Positions 14,368 to 23,992 are shown, counted from the first letter of the stretch. The stretch: DNA of 34,219 nucleotides from an uncultured Clostridium sp. (GCA_900554635.1 USHY01000010.1:1-34219), one strand, 5' to 3'. Numbers and translations: made by a program. The notes: generated from the letters alone by a model not told the origin.

Positions 14368-15088
14368 ACAAGCCTTTGTTTGCACGAGCCAAGTCCTTCT
14401 CAGCCAGTTTTCTAAAATTGGCCAATTCTCTTGTTTCTTCAAGTTCTTCGCCGGTTTCACAGTCAATCCACTGAAATTTTCCATTGTAGTTTCGAACAAG
14501 GAGAACTTCATTGCAACGCTTTCTTAGCAATACCTTGTAGTATGTTAGTCCGCTGATACTGTGTTTCCAGTTGGAATAAGTGATCGTGGCATGGGCATTT
14601 TCGTCGTAAGCGATAAAAAACCTTTTGCCAAAGATTGCTATTTCCTTGTAGTTAGGTTCAAATATGACCTTTCCTTCATACGAAACAGCTCCCACCTTGC
14701 TCTTTACAACGGTTTGAATAAATTTGGGCTCCATTGTTGCATCATCAATCCCGTTTACTGTCTCTTTGTTTTCTACAAAGTACAAACCGCAAGATTCACT
14801 TTCGAAATTTTTGAATGCTACAATCAAATATTTGGGGTCATAAAACCAGCCAATCTCTTCCATCGGTCTAAGCAGTTGTTGGCCTAGTTTATTAATGAGA
14901 ATCCCGCCTTCTTCGGTGTGAATAAAGGTGTACCCAAAGTTTTCTAGTTCATTTAGGTCCGGTGTTTCGATGCAGATTGGTGGTACAATTAATGAACCAT
15001 CCCATTTCTTAATTCCTATCTTTCTGTTTACAGTGAAGGGCTTGAACTCATCAACGCATACATCAATAAATCTGTGCTGCTTTTCCAT
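14366..15088 (-). CDS. WG-repeat-like protein with foreign base composition
   Basis: 240 aa, unknown function. Several loosely repeated units of the type G-x-hydrophobic-x-G-K-x-I-x-P-x-Y/F occur (IGIKKWDGSLIVPP, GGILINKLGQQLLRP, VGAVSYEGKVIFEPNYKEI), as in WG-repeat or beta-propeller-like proteins. There is no signal peptide. A charged helix ends it (RKLAEKDLARANKGL). ATG 15088 is preferred because AAAGGAAG lies just upstream; an in-frame TTG at 15115 has no such site. Codon third positions use many more G and C than the neighbours (about 42% GC in a sample against roughly 25-30% around it), which points to recent acquisition between guaA and guaB. Confidence 0.75.
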   Translation of the reverse strand: MEKQHRFIDVCVDEFKPFTVNRKIGIKKWDGSLIVPPICIETPDLNELENFGYTFIHTEEGGILINKLGQQLLRPMEEIGWFYDPKYLIVAFKNFESESCGLYFVENKETVNGIDDATMEPKFIQTVVKSKVGAVSYEGKVIFEPNYKEIAIFGKRFFIAYDENAHATITYSNWKHSISGLTYYKVLLRKRCNEVLLVRNYNGKFQWIDCETGEELEETRELANFRKLAEKDLARANKGL

Positions 15089-15146
15089 AAAGCTTTCTTC
15101 CTTTGCTTGTTTCAAAAATTATGGGAACACTGCCCATATATAATTG

Positions 15147-15176
15147 ATTATAGCACATTATTGATTGTATTTGCAA
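15147..15176 (-). promoter_or_regulatory. Promoter of the WG-repeat-like gene
   Basis: On the minus strand TTGCAA (15176-15171), an 18-bp spacer and TATAAT (15152-15147). Confidence 0.5.
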
Positions 15177-15219
15177 ATAAAACAAGTTTTGCCTTTGCTT
15201 AGCAATACTTGTTTTATTT
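15175..15219 (-). terminator. Terminator of guaB
   Basis: 13-bp stem AAATAAAACAAGT (15175-15187) with ACTTGTTTTATTT (15207-15219), 6 bp after the guaB stop. It overlaps the -35 box of the next gene by 2 bp. Confidence 0.75.
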
Positions 15220-15224
15220 TTTAT

Positions 15225-16733
15225 TTAGCTTTTATATGAATGATCTATTTCTTTAAGCATTACATCATGTGCTCCACCTTCTGAAATACTTACTTCAGAT
15301 ACTAGTGTTAAACGAGCATTATCTTGAAGTTCTTTAATTGTTGTTGCTCCACAGTTACACATTGTTGATTTTATTTTTGATATTGTTATATCTAAGTTTT
15401 CTTTTAATGGACCTGCATAAGGAATATATGAATCAACACCTTCTTCAAAGCTTAGTTTATTTCCTTCTCCCATGTCATATCTTTGCCAGTTTCTTGCTCT
15501 ATTTGAGCCTTCTCCCCAATATTCTTTCACATAATTGTTTCCTACTTTTACCACTCTTGTAGGGCTTTCATCAAATCTTGCAAAATATCTTCCCATCATA
15601 ACAAAATCTGCTCCCATTGCTAGGGCTAATGTTATATGGTGGTCATATACTATTCCTCCATCTGAGCATACTGGTATATAAATTCCTGTTTCTTCATAAT
15701 ATTTATTTCTTTCATCTACAACATCCATTAAGGCACTTGCTTGTCCACGGCCTATTCCTTTTGTCTCGCGAGTTATACAGATTGAGCCTCCGCCTACTCC
15801 AACTTTAATGAAGTCTGCTCCAGCTTCTGCTAAATATCTGAATCCTTCTCTATCTACAACATTTCCTGCACCAATTTTTACATCTTCACCATATTTGCTT
15901 CTTACAAAGTCAATAGTATTTTTTTGCCATACTGAATATCCATCAGATGAATCCATACATAATATATCAACACCTGCATCAACTAATGCTGGAATTCTTT
16001 GTTCATAATCTCTCGTATTTATTCCTGCTCCAACTATGTATCTTTTATTTTCATCTAATAAAGAATTTGGATTATTTTTTCTTTCTTCATAATCTTTTCT
16101 GAATACTAAATATTTCAAATTGCCTTCTTCTGTTAATATTGGTAAACAATTTAATTTGTGTTCCCAAATAATGTCATTAGCTTCTGAAAGGCTTATTCCT
16201 TTTTTGGCCCAAATTACATTTTCTTTTCTAGTCATGTAATCATCTATTGGAGCATCTAGGTTGTCTCTTGATATTCTGTAGTCTTTATTTGTAACTATTC
16301 CTAGGAATTTACCTGTTGGGGTTCCATCATCAGTTACTATAACTGTTGAATGTCCTGTTTTTTTGCTAAGTGATAAAACATCTTTTAGAGATGTTCCTGA
16401 TTTTACATTTGAATCACTTATTACAAAACCAGCTTTATGTTTTTTTACATGATATACCATTGTTGCTTGATCTTCAATTGATTGTGAACCAAATATGAAT
16501 GCAAGTCCACCTTCTCTTGCTAATGCTACTCCCATTTTTTCGCCTGAAACTGATTGCATTATTGCTGAAACCATTGGTACATTTGCTGAATATTTTGGTT
16601 CTTCTCCTCTTCTGAATTTTACAAGTGGTGTGCGTAATGATACATTTGATGGCACACATTTTTCTGTTGTTAAATTTGGCAATAACAAGAATTCGTTAAA
16701 AGTTCTTGATATATCTGGTAATATTTTTGCCAT
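15225..16733 (-). CDS. guaB: IMP dehydrogenase
   Basis: Oxidises IMP to XMP with NAD+, the committed step to guanine nucleotides, and so supplies GuaA. The TIM barrel is interrupted by a pair of CBS domains (about 100-215, GKFLGIVTNKDYR and LNCLPILTEEG). The catalytic loop GGGSICITRE carries the active Cys, preceded by the nucleotide-binding GVDILCMDSSDG and followed by CSDGGI and GADFVMMGRYFA. 502 aa is slightly long for the family. ATG follows AAGGAGG. It lies 64 bp after xerD with a hairpin between them. Confidence 0.97.
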   Translation of the reverse strand: MAKILPDISRTFNEFLLLPNLTTEKCVPSNVSLRTPLVKFRRGEEPKYSANVPMVSAIMQSVSGEKMGVALAREGGLAFIFGSQSIEDQATMVYHVKKHKAGFVISDSNVKSGTSLKDVLSLSKKTGHSTVIVTDDGTPTGKFLGIVTNKDYRISRDNLDAPIDDYMTRKENVIWAKKGISLSEANDIIWEHKLNCLPILTEEGNLKYLVFRKDYEERKNNPNSLLDENKRYIVGAGINTRDYEQRIPALVDAGVDILCMDSSDGYSVWQKNTIDFVRSKYGEDVKIGAGNVVDREGFRYLAEAGADFIKVGVGGGSICITRETKGIGRGQASALMDVVDERNKYYEETGIYIPVCSDGGIVYDHHITLALAMGADFVMMGRYFARFDESPTRVVKVGNNYVKEYWGEGSNRARNWQRYDMGEGNKLSFEEGVDSYIPYAGPLKENLDITISKIKSTMCNCGATTIKELQDNARLTLVSEVSISEGGAHDVMLKEIDHSYKS

Positions 16734-16756
16734 TTTAAATTCCTCCTTTTTTAGAA

Positions 16757-16781
16757 GAAACGGCTCAGTTTCAGCCGTTTC
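16757..16781 (-). terminator. Hairpin between xerD and guaB
   Basis: GAAACGGCT (16757-16765) pairs with AGCCGTTTC (16773-16781), 7-nt loop. On the minus strand only TTCTTCT follows, so termination after xerD may be partial. Confidence 0.5.
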
Positions 16782-16796
16782 ATATTTTATTTATTT

Positions 16797-17678
16797 TTAT
16801 GCTCTTGGATGAGCTTTTTGATAAACATTTTTTAAATTGTCATCTTGAAATTGCATATATACTTGTGTTGAAGATATGTCTGAATGTCCAAGCATTGCTT
16901 GTATTGATTTTAAATCTGCACCATTTTGAAGTAAGTGTGTTGCAAATGAGTGTCTTAATACATGTGGTGTAATGTCTTTTGAAATATGTGCTTGTTCTTT
17001 ATAAAATTTAATTATCTTCCAAAATCCTTGTCTTGTTAATCTTCTTCCATTTATATTAACAAATAGAGCTTGTTCTTTTTCATCTCTAATTAAGTTTGGT
17101 CTAGCTTTTGTTATATATTCATTTAGTGCTTTTAAGGAAAGCTTACCTAATGGAATAATTCTTTGTTTGTTTTCATTTTTACAAGTTACTGAACCTGCAT
17201 TTAAGTCAACATTTTCAATATTTAGAGAAATTATTTCTGTAACTCTCATACCTGTTGCATATGCTACTTCAAGCATTGCTTTATCTCTTAAGCTTTTTAA
17301 ATCTTCTCCACTAGGTTGTTCTAATAATAGTGATACTTCTTGAGATGATAAAACACTAGGAGCCTTTTTTTCAATTTTAGGTGATTGAATACCTTTTGTA
17401 GGGTCTTCTTTTACATTTTTATCTCTTAACAAATATTGATAAAATAATCTAATTGAAGCAAGATGTCTTGATATTGTTGAAGGTTTTTTGTTAATCTTTG
17501 CTAAATAATCTAAATACTCAACTATTTGGCTACCTTCAATTTTGATATAGTCTATTTTATTTTCATCTATGTAATCTTTGAATTGGTATATATCTCTTTG
17601 GTATGATTCTAATGTATTGCTTGATAACTTTTTATCTTTTTCTATAAATTCTAAAAATTTTATTATATTCTTTTCCAT
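16797..17678 (-). CDS. xerD: Site-specific tyrosine recombinase XerD
   Basis: Resolves chromosome dimers at dif together with XerC. 293 aa, with the core-binding domain at about 1-90 and the catalytic residues R145 (GMRVTE), a Lys at about 167-171, H239 and R242 (HVLRHS), H265 (GHSDISST) and Y274 (QVYMQF). The C-terminus KAHPRA is the XerD hallmark. The segment after the nucleophile is YMQF rather than the usual YTHV. ATG follows AAAGGAG. It lies between miaB and guaB on the same strand. Confidence 0.93.
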   Translation of the reverse strand: MEKNIIKFLEFIEKDKKLSSNTLESYQRDIYQFKDYIDENKIDYIKIEGSQIVEYLDYLAKINKKPSTISRHLASIRLFYQYLLRDKNVKEDPTKGIQSPKIEKKAPSVLSSQEVSLLLEQPSGEDLKSLRDKAMLEVAYATGMRVTEIISLNIENVDLNAGSVTCKNENKQRIIPLGKLSLKALNEYITKARPNLIRDEKEQALFVNINGRRLTRQGFWKIIKFYKEQAHISKDITPHVLRHSFATHLLQNGADLKSIQAMLGHSDISSTQVYMQFQDDNLKNVYQKAHPRA

Positions 17679-17762
17679 AATATGCTCCTTTTGTAGACAT
17701 AATTTTATGCTATAGTTATATCAAATATACTTAAAAAAGTAAAGAGATTTTTGAAATTTATT

Positions 17763-19137
17763 TTATATTTTTTTACCTTTTAAATACCACTTATGTTCAG
17801 ATATAATTTCTACATTAATTACTTGCCCAATTAAGTCTTTTGAACCTTCAAATATTACGACTTTATTGCTATTTGTTCTACCTGAAAGCATATCTGTATT
17901 ATTTTTGCTTAATCCTTCTACTAGTATTTTTTGAACAGTTCCTATGTATTTTTTATTGTTTAATTCTACCTGATTCTCAAATAATTCTTTTAATCTATCG
18001 AATCTATTATGTTTTATATTGTCTGGCACTTGGTTTTCCATTCTATCTGCTGGTGTTCCAACTCTTCTTGAGTAAATAAACATAAATATTTGTTCAAAAT
18101 TTACTGCCTTTACAACATCTAATGTATCTTGAAAATCTTCTTCAGTTTCTCCTGGAAATCCAACAATTATGTCTGTTGAAAATAGTACACCTGGTATTTC
18201 CTTTTTTATTTTTTTTACTAACTCTAAATATTGTTCTTTTGTGTATTTTCTATTCATTTTCTTTAGTACTGCTGAGCTACCTGATTGAAGCGGAAGATGT
18301 ATTAATCTAGTTACTTTATTACATTCTTTTATAGCTTTTATCACATCATCTGTAAAGTCTTTAGGGTGTGGCGATATGAATTTGATAATCTCTATCCCAT
18401 CTATTTTTTGAACATCTCTTAATAATTCTGCAAAGCCATAATTATTTTCGGCTTTATATGAATTAACGTTTTGCCCAAGCAAAGTAACTTCTTTGTAACC
18501 TTCTCCGCGCAAGTTCTCTTATTTCATTTAAGATATCTTCTGGTTTTCTACTTCTTTCACGGCCTCTAACATATGGAACTATGCAGTATGAGCAAAAGTT
18601 GTTGCATCCATACATTATTGTTACTGATGCTGTTTTGTTACTGTTTCTTTTTATTGGCAGTCCTTCATATATTTCCCCATCAATATCTAATATATCTTTT
18701 ATTTTTTGTTTGTCTGTTAAAATTTTATATAAATCTTCTGGTAATTTATGTAGGGTGTGTGTGCCAAATATAATATCAACATATGGATAGCTTTGTTTTA
18801 ATTTGTCTTGAATATGTTTTTCTTGCATCATACACCCGCATATGGCAATTATTCCATTGTTTGTTTGCTTGATTTTTTTTAATTCTCCTAACTTCCCAAA
18901 TAATTTTTCTTCAGCATTTTCCCTAACACAACATGTGTTAAGTATAAAAATACTTGCTTTATTTAAGTCTTCTGTTGCTTCGTAGCCCATTTCTGTAAGC
19001 ATTCCTGCAATTTTTTCTGAATCGTTTTCATTTAATTCACAGCCCATTGTAAGAATGTTGTAGTATTTTGGTTTAGTGTTTATTTTTCTAATTTTTTCTA
19101 TATATTTTTTTTGTTCATCTATTATACTTGTATTCAA
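17763..19137 (-). CDS. miaB: tRNA methylthiotransferase MiaB, read through a +1 frame break
   Basis: Adds the 2-methylthio group to isopentenyladenosine-37 of tRNAs. The first part (19137 down to about 18508) has the N-terminal cluster domain (MGCELNENDSEK, NTCCVREN, CGCMMQEK) and the radical-SAM motif CNNFCSYC. The second part (18506 to 17763) carries GYKEVTLLGQNVNSY, the rest of the barrel and the TRAM domain. At 18510-18504 the zero frame reads GCG CGG A and would end 14 codons later. Skipping one C and reading GGA restores a 457-aa enzyme of normal size. No residues are missing and both halves look well conserved, so this is not an old pseudogene. The start is TTG 19137, 7 nt after GGAGG. 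The alternatives are sequencing error or a fresh frameshift. Confidence 0.9.
18504..18510 (-). other. Candidate +1 recoding site GCG-CGG-A in miaB
   Basis: In the zero frame GCG (Ala210) is followed by CGG at codon 211. Reading GGA from the second base of CGG gives ELA-G-EGYKEV and continues to the true C-terminus. This is one of three sites of the same form in the window. Confidence 0.6.
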
Positions 19138-19229
19138 TTTTATTCCTCCAAATCTTTGTACAATAGATTAATTATAGCACATTTATAGTTTCTATTACAA
19201 GATAATTTTGCTAATTTACATAAAATATT

Positions 19230-20081
19230 TTAAAGTTTATTGATGTTTGATATTAAATCAGTGTAGTTCATATAAAAAACTGGTTTGCTTTGGGTTGTTG
19301 TTGAATTCTGTGTGTCTTTTATTAAGGCATATATTTTGTTTAGTTTGCTTTCTTTTCCTTTACTGTATTCTTTATCATTCATAATATTTCTAAATGATGT
19401 TTCAGCATTGTTCATATGTTCACTTGCTCGGTCCCATTCTTCGGTGTTTGTTATCAAGATATATGCAGTTATTATTTCTAGTTTTGAATTCTGAATTTCT
19501 TGTGTGTTTTTATTTGCATAGCAGCTACTTAGAAATGTTGGAATATATGAGTATAATTTTCCCAGATTTTCAAGTACATTTTTTTTGTTTTCATTATTTA
19601 TTTCAATGATGCTTTGATTTAGCAAACTTGAAAAGTTTTCTATATCATCTTCTATAACATTTGTGTATGCTAAATCTAGTCTGATAATTGACCAGGAATT
19701 ATTTAAGATTTCAATTTTGTTTTTTACCTTTTCCCAATCTACATTTTCTGTATCAGTTTGAAGTGTACTTTCCATTTGCAAATTTGTTATATCTACTTCT
19801 CCTTTTCCAACATCTGGTGTTTTATTTTCCTTGCTTTCATCACTTGATGATTCACTGTTAGAAGATTCTTGACTGTCACTCTTAGATTCTTTTAAATCAA
19901 TTTTTTCTGATGCAAGAGTATGTTTATTTATATTTATGTTGTTCATATCATTTAGAATATCAATTATTTGTGAGCTCAAGTATTCAACTTCTTCAATTGT
20001 TTTTTCCTTGCTTGTATCTTCCTTTTTGTTACAACCAACAAGAAAAATAATGCAAAAAATTATCATTAAAAATTTTTTCAA
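19230..20081 (-). CDS. Predicted lipoprotein of unknown function
   Basis: 283 aa with a classic lipoprotein signal: KK, a hydrophobic core and the lipobox LVGC with Cys17. The mature protein is low-complexity and acidic/serine-rich near residues 65-90, then helical (residues about 115-283) with Asn/Lys-rich amphipathic segments. No enzymatic motif is seen; an extracytoplasmic binding or structural role is a guess. The start is TTG 20081, supported by AAAGGTGA 7 nt upstream. It diverges from the gene at 20187. Confidence 0.75.
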   Translation of the reverse strand: MKKFLMIIFCIIFLVGCNKKEDTSKEKTIEEVEYLSSQIIDILNDMNNININKHTLASEKIDLKESKSDSQESSNSESSSDESKENKTPDVGKGEVDITNLQMESTLQTDTENVDWEKVKNKIEILNNSWSIIRLDLAYTNVIEDDIENFSSLLNQSIIEINNENKKNVLENLGKLYSYIPTFLSSCYANKNTQEIQNSKLEIITAYILITNTEEWDRASEHMNNAETSFRNIMNDKEYSKGKESKLNKIYALIKDTQNSTTTQSKPVFYMNYTDLISNINKL

Positions 20082-20186
20082 TTAAAATCACCTTTAAAAT
20101 ATTATTTCCGAATAATTACCTTTTATTCTTATGTATAACTTAAAAATATTTTCAAATAATATTATAAGTAGAAAGGAAATTTTAAA

Positions 20187-20468
20187 ATGGGAGTTGTTGT
20201 AAGCCTATATAGCACTGAAAAAGGCGAAATTAAGCGTTTTTTAAGTAAATATTATAATAATAATGTGGATTTAAAAAATCCTTTACAATGGGAAAACACT
20301 TTCTTAAACCCTTCTGAAAGTGCAGATATTGTCGGAGTTTTTATGGAAAATAACGATAAATTTAGAATAAATATGTGGATTAGTTTTGATAAAGGCTTTT
20401 TTATTAATGTTACTGATTTTAATGTGGATAAAATAATAAGGTACCTATTTGAAAGGTACCCATATTAA
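20187..20468 (+). CDS. Small hypothetical protein
   Basis: 93 aa, ATG behind GAAAGGAAA. Compact alpha/beta composition with no signal or membrane segment: GVVVSLYSTEKGEIKRFLSKYY at the start (GEIKRFL helix), a PLQWENTF loop, then MWISFDKGFFINVTDFN and a C-terminal helix IIRYLFERYPY. I do not recognise a family. A GGTACC-GGTACC inverted repeat (20440-20460) overlaps its end. It stands alone on the plus strand between two minus-strand genes. Confidence 0.65.
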   Translation: MGVVVSLYSTEKGEIKRFLSKYYNNNVDLKNPLQWENTFLNPSESADIVGVFMENNDKFRINMWISFDKGFFINVTDFNVDKIIRYLFERYPY

Positions 20469-20474
20469 TTAATT

Positions 20475-20969
20475 TTATTCATTGTTTTGATTTTCGTTTG
20501 TTTCTGTATTTTCTGCTATTTCTTCATCTAAGTCTTCTTTTACTGCTTCTGCTTCTTCTTGTTTATCTGGCTCTATTTCTGCATTTTCAAGTTTTTGAAC
20601 TGCTTCCTCTTTTACTGTTGGTTCTTGCATTTGTTTTTCTCCACATTTTGGGCAGAATAATGCTCCTTCTTCTATTTCAGCTGAGCATTTACAACATAAT
20701 CTTTTTTGGTTTAATTTCAATATTTCAATTCTAGCATCTTCTATTTCTTTGCTTAATTCATCAATTTTTGAGCATTCTTCTAGTATTTCATCTTTGATAC
20801 ATACACTGTTTTCTCTTATATGTTTTTCATATACTTTCTTGCCTATTTCTTCATATATATCATTAATTTTGCCTTTGTTTTCATTAATTTTAAATTTTAG
20901 TTTTGTTTCTCTTGCTATTTTTCCAGTTGTTTCAGATGTTTTCTTTCCTAAATCACTAAAAAATCCCAT
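20475..20969 (-). CDS. Zinc-ribbon protein with coiled-coil and acidic tail
   Basis: 164 aa. It starts with GFFSDLGKKTSETTGKIARETK and continues as a helical, probably coiled-coil region to about residue 90. A single zinc ribbon follows with C92/C95 and C106/C109 (CCKC, then CPKCG), and then an acidic Glu-rich tail from about 115. This arrangement is common among small Firmicute zinc-ribbon proteins of unknown role. No catalytic residues are seen. It ends 6 bp from the convergent small gene and lies just downstream of gpsA on the same strand. Confidence 0.75.
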   Translation of the reverse strand: MGFFSDLGKKTSETTGKIARETKLKFKINENKGKINDIYEEIGKKVYEKHIRENSVCIKDEILEECSKIDELSKEIEDARIEILKLNQKRLCCKCSAEIEEGALFCPKCGEKQMQEPTVKEEAVQKLENAEIEPDKQEEAEAVKEDLDEEIAENTETNENQNNE

Positions 20970-21034
20970 ATTTATTCATTCCTTTCATTTTATATATTAT
21001 TATTATAGTCTATCCAAAGTCATTTGTAAATATT

Positions 21035-22021
21035 CTAATCTTCAAATTTTGGATTTCTTGTCATTAAATTTGCTATGGCTTCTTTTGCATCTAATCCTTC
21101 AAATAAAACTTCATATACCGCATTTACTATTGGCATTTGTGCATTATATTTTTTTGAAAGCTTATATGCAGTTTGAATATTATCAATACTTTCTATTGTC
21201 ATACCTATTTCTTTTTTTGCTTCTTCTATTGTTTTTCCTTGACCAATTAAAATTCCTGCTCTTCTATTTCTACTATGATTGCTCATACATGTTACTATTA
21301 GATCTCCAAGTCCTGTTAGTCCATATATTGTTTTTGGATCTCCTCCCATTTTTACGCTAAGTTTTGCCATTTCTGAAAGTCCTCTAGTAAGTAATGCTGC
21401 AAATGTATTATCCCCTAGATTTAGTCCAGTAATTGCTCCAGCACAAAATGCAATTATATTTTTTAGTGCTCCACCAAGCTCAGCACCTTTAATGTCATAT
21501 GATGTGTAGATTCTTAAAGTTTCATTCATAAAAGTAGATTGAACATCTTGTAATAGTTTATCATCTTTTGATGCAATAACAAGGGCTGTTGGGATTCCAA
21601 GTGATACTTCTTCAGCATGGCTTGGTCCTGATAATCCTCCTATTTTGCAGTTCGGAAGTTCTTCTTCAACTACTTCGTTTAAAGTGTATAATGTTGATTC
21701 TTCAAATCCTTTTGAACATATAATTATTTCTTGGTTTGTAACATATTGTTTAAATTTTTGAATTGTTTCTCTTACAAATTTTGAAGGTGTTACTATAAGT
21801 AACATTTCTGTTTCTTCAATTGCTGTTTTAAAATCTGTTGTGCAAATTATATTTTGTGGCATTGTAGCTTCTGGAAGAAATTTGCATTTTTTCTGATTGC
21901 TTATTAATTCAGCTTCTTCTTCGGAAAATGACCACATTTTAACATTATTGCCAAGTTTTGCCAGATGTATTGCAAGGGCTGAGCCCCAGCTACCACTTCC
22001 TATTATCGAAATATTTTTCAT
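21035..22021 (-). CDS. gpsA: Glycerol-3-phosphate dehydrogenase [NAD(P)+]
   Basis: Reduces dihydroxyacetone phosphate to sn-glycerol 3-phosphate for phospholipid synthesis. The Rossmann motif GSGSWGSALA is at the N-terminus, followed by LLIVTPSKFVRE, the CSKGFE segment, and the catalytic-lysine region ELGGALKNIIAFCAGA; the substrate part has GLTGLGDLIVTC and SRNRRAG. 328 aa is normal. ATG follows GGGAGG. It lies 12 bp after plsY, whose enzyme uses its product, so the pair forms a glycerolipid unit. Confidence 0.97.
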   Translation of the reverse strand: MKNISIIGSGSWGSALAIHLAKLGNNVKMWSFSEEEAELISNQKKCKFLPEATMPQNIICTTDFKTAIEETEMLLIVTPSKFVRETIQKFKQYVTNQEIIICSKGFEESTLYTLNEVVEEELPNCKIGGLSGPSHAEEVSLGIPTALVIASKDDKLLQDVQSTFMNETLRIYTSYDIKGAELGGALKNIIAFCAGAITGLNLGDNTFAALLTRGLSEMAKLSVKMGGDPKTIYGLTGLGDLIVTCMSNHSRNRRAGILIGQGKTIEEAKKEIGMTIESIDNIQTAYKLSKKYNAQMPIVNAVYEVLFEGLDAKEAIANLMTRNPKFED

Positions 22022-22033
22022 AAGTTTACCTCC

Positions 22034-22648
22034 CTATTTCTTGAATGATAATTTATTTTCAGTTCCATCTTTTAATCTCTTAATGTTTGTTCTATGATTA
22101 AATATTACAAGTACTCCAATTAAAATGCTTATTACTTTTCCTCCAAAGTTATCTGTCATAAATATTGTTAGTATTGGAAATAGTGTTGCTGCTAGGATAG
22201 AGCCTAATGATACCCATCTTGTTGCAATCATTATAATTAATGCAAAACTTAGGCAAATTATTCCTATTTGTGGATTTACTATTAATAAAACTCCAAGTGA
22301 AGTTGCTACCCCTTTTCCACCTTTAAAGCCATAATACACTGGGAAAGTATGGCCTATTATTGCAAATAATCCTGCTAAATATTTTAAAACTACAGTATCT
22401 GTATCTTTCCAAATATTAGCTGCAAGCATTGCAATAAGAACGGCTACAACTCCTTTTAGTATATCACAAATTAAAGTTAGTGCTGCTGCTCCTTTTCCTA
22501 CTGTCCTTAAAACATTTGTTGTTCCTGCGTTTTTGCTTCCTTTTTCTCTTACATCAAACCCTGCAAATTTTTTACTAAATATAATGGCAAAATTTATACT
22601 GCCTATCAAATAAGCTACTAAAGCTACTAATATATATACTGCTGACAT
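22034..22648 (-). CDS. plsY: Glycerol-3-phosphate acyltransferase PlsY
   Basis: Membrane enzyme that transfers the acyl group from acyl-phosphate to glycerol 3-phosphate, the first step of phosphatidic acid synthesis. 204 aa with about five membrane segments. The signature loops are visible: GSINFAIIFSK with the following REKGSKNAGTTNVLRTVGK, then GHTFPVYYGFKGGKGVATSLG, and a late FNHRTNIKRL. ATG follows GGAGGTC. It is part of the der-plsY-gpsA series common in Clostridia. Confidence 0.97.
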   Translation of the reverse strand: MSAVYILVALVAYLIGSINFAIIFSKKFAGFDVREKGSKNAGTTNVLRTVGKGAAALTLICDILKGVVAVLIAMLAANIWKDTDTVVLKYLAGLFAIIGHTFPVYYGFKGGKGVATSLGVLLIVNPQIGIICLSFALIIMIATRWVSLGSILAATLFPILTIFMTDNFGGKVISILIGVLVIFNHRTNIKRLKDGTENKLSFKK

Positions 22649-22666
22649 TTGTTTTGACCTCCTTTA

Positions 22667-23992
22667 TTATTTATCCTCTCTTTTTTCTCTTGAAATGATT
22701 CTTACTGGTGTACCTTCTAAATCAAAGTTGCTTCTTATTTGGTTTACTAAGTATCTTTCATATGAGAAATGGAATAGTTCTTTATTATTTACAAATATAA
22801 CAAATGTTGGTGGTTTTGTTTGAGCTTGTGTTGCATATAGTATTTTTAATCTTTTTCCTTTATCTGTTGGTGGTTGAACTACTGCTATTGCTTCATTTAT
22901 TACTTGATTTAGTGTGGCTGTAGGAATTCTAAGTGAGTTACTGTTTGCAACTTTATTTATCATTCCAAATAGCTTATCTACTCTCTGCCCTGTTTTTGCT
23001 GATATGAAGATTATTGGAGCATATGTTAAATAACTTAGTTTATTATATACTTGTTTTTTATAATTTTCTAGTGTTCCTGTTTCTTTTTCATATTCATCCC
23101 ATTTATTTACTACTATTATTATTCCCTTACCAGCTTCATGAGCTTCTCCTGCAATTTTTGTGTCTTGTTCTGTTACTCCTTCATTTGCATCTATTAGTAT
23201 TAAGCATACATCAGCTCTTTCAACTGCAAGTAGAGAACGCATAACGCTGTATTTTTCAATGTTTTCATTAACTTTGCTGTGTTTTCTTATTCCTGCAGTG
23301 TCTATAAAATTATATTTTCCATTTTCATTTTCAAAGTATGAATCTATTGCATCTCGTGTTGTTCCTGCAACATTGCTTACTATTACTCTATTTTCTCCAA
23401 GTATTTTGTTTACTAGTGAAGATTTTCCAACATTTGGTTTTCCTATTATTGCTACATTTATTATTTCTTTATTTTCTTCGTTTGGCTCTTTTTCTGGGAA
23501 GTGTTCATATACTGCATCTAACACATCTCCTATTCCTAGGGCATTTGTTGAAGATACTGGGTGTGGTTCTCCTATTCCTAAATTGTAGAACTCATAAAGT
23601 GCTGGGTCTGGTTCTCCAAAGTTATCTGACTTGTTGCATACTAAAACTATTGGCTTTTTTGATTTTCTAAGCATTGTTGCAATTTCAGTATCAGCTGCTG
23701 TTACACCTTGTTTTATGTCTGTTATAAAGATTATAACATCCGCAATATTTATTGCCATTTGCGCCTGTTCTCTCATTCCTATATGAATTATGTCATCTAG
23801 CTCTGGTTCAATTCCTCCTGTATCTATTAATGTAAAATCTCTTCCTCTCCAGTTGCTATCTGCATATATTCTGTCTCTTGTAACTCCTGGTGTGTCTTCA
23901 ACTATTGAAAGTCTTTGACCTACTATGTAATTAAAAAAAGTTGATTTTCCAACATTTGGTTTTCCTATTATTGCTACCATTGGTTTTGACAT
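22667..23992 (-). CDS. der: Ribosome assembly GTPase Der (EngA)
   Basis: Two tandem GTPase domains needed for maturation of the 50S subunit. The G1 motifs GKPNVGKST (about 11-19) and GKPNVGKSS (about 186) are each followed by DTxG (DTPG with IDTGGI, and IDTAGI) and NKxD (CNKSD and VNKWD). The C-terminal KH-like domain ends KPPTFVIFVNN and IRSNFDLEGTPVRI. The 441-aa length is standard. ATG is 2 nt after the end of the gltD-like gene, with GAAGGGA inside that gene's last codons, so translation may be coupled. Confidence 0.98.
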   Translation of the reverse strand: MSKPMVAIIGKPNVGKSTFFNYIVGQRLSIVEDTPGVTRDRIYADSNWRGRDFTLIDTGGIEPELDDIIHIGMREQAQMAINIADVIIFITDIKQGVTAADTEIATMLRKSKKPIVLVCNKSDNFGEPDPALYEFYNLGIGEPHPVSSTNALGIGDVLDAVYEHFPEKEPNEENKEIINVAIIGKPNVGKSSLVNKILGENRVIVSNVAGTTRDAIDSYFENENGKYNFIDTAGIRKHSKVNENIEKYSVMRSLLAVERADVCLILIDANEGVTEQDTKIAGEAHEAGKGIIIVVNKWDEYEKETGTLENYKKQVYNKLSYLTYAPIIFISAKTGQRVDKLFGMINKVANSNSLRIPTATLNQVINEAIAVVQPPTDKGKRLKILYATQAQTKPPTFVIFVNNKELFHFSYERYLVNQIRSNFDLEGTPVRIISREKREDK

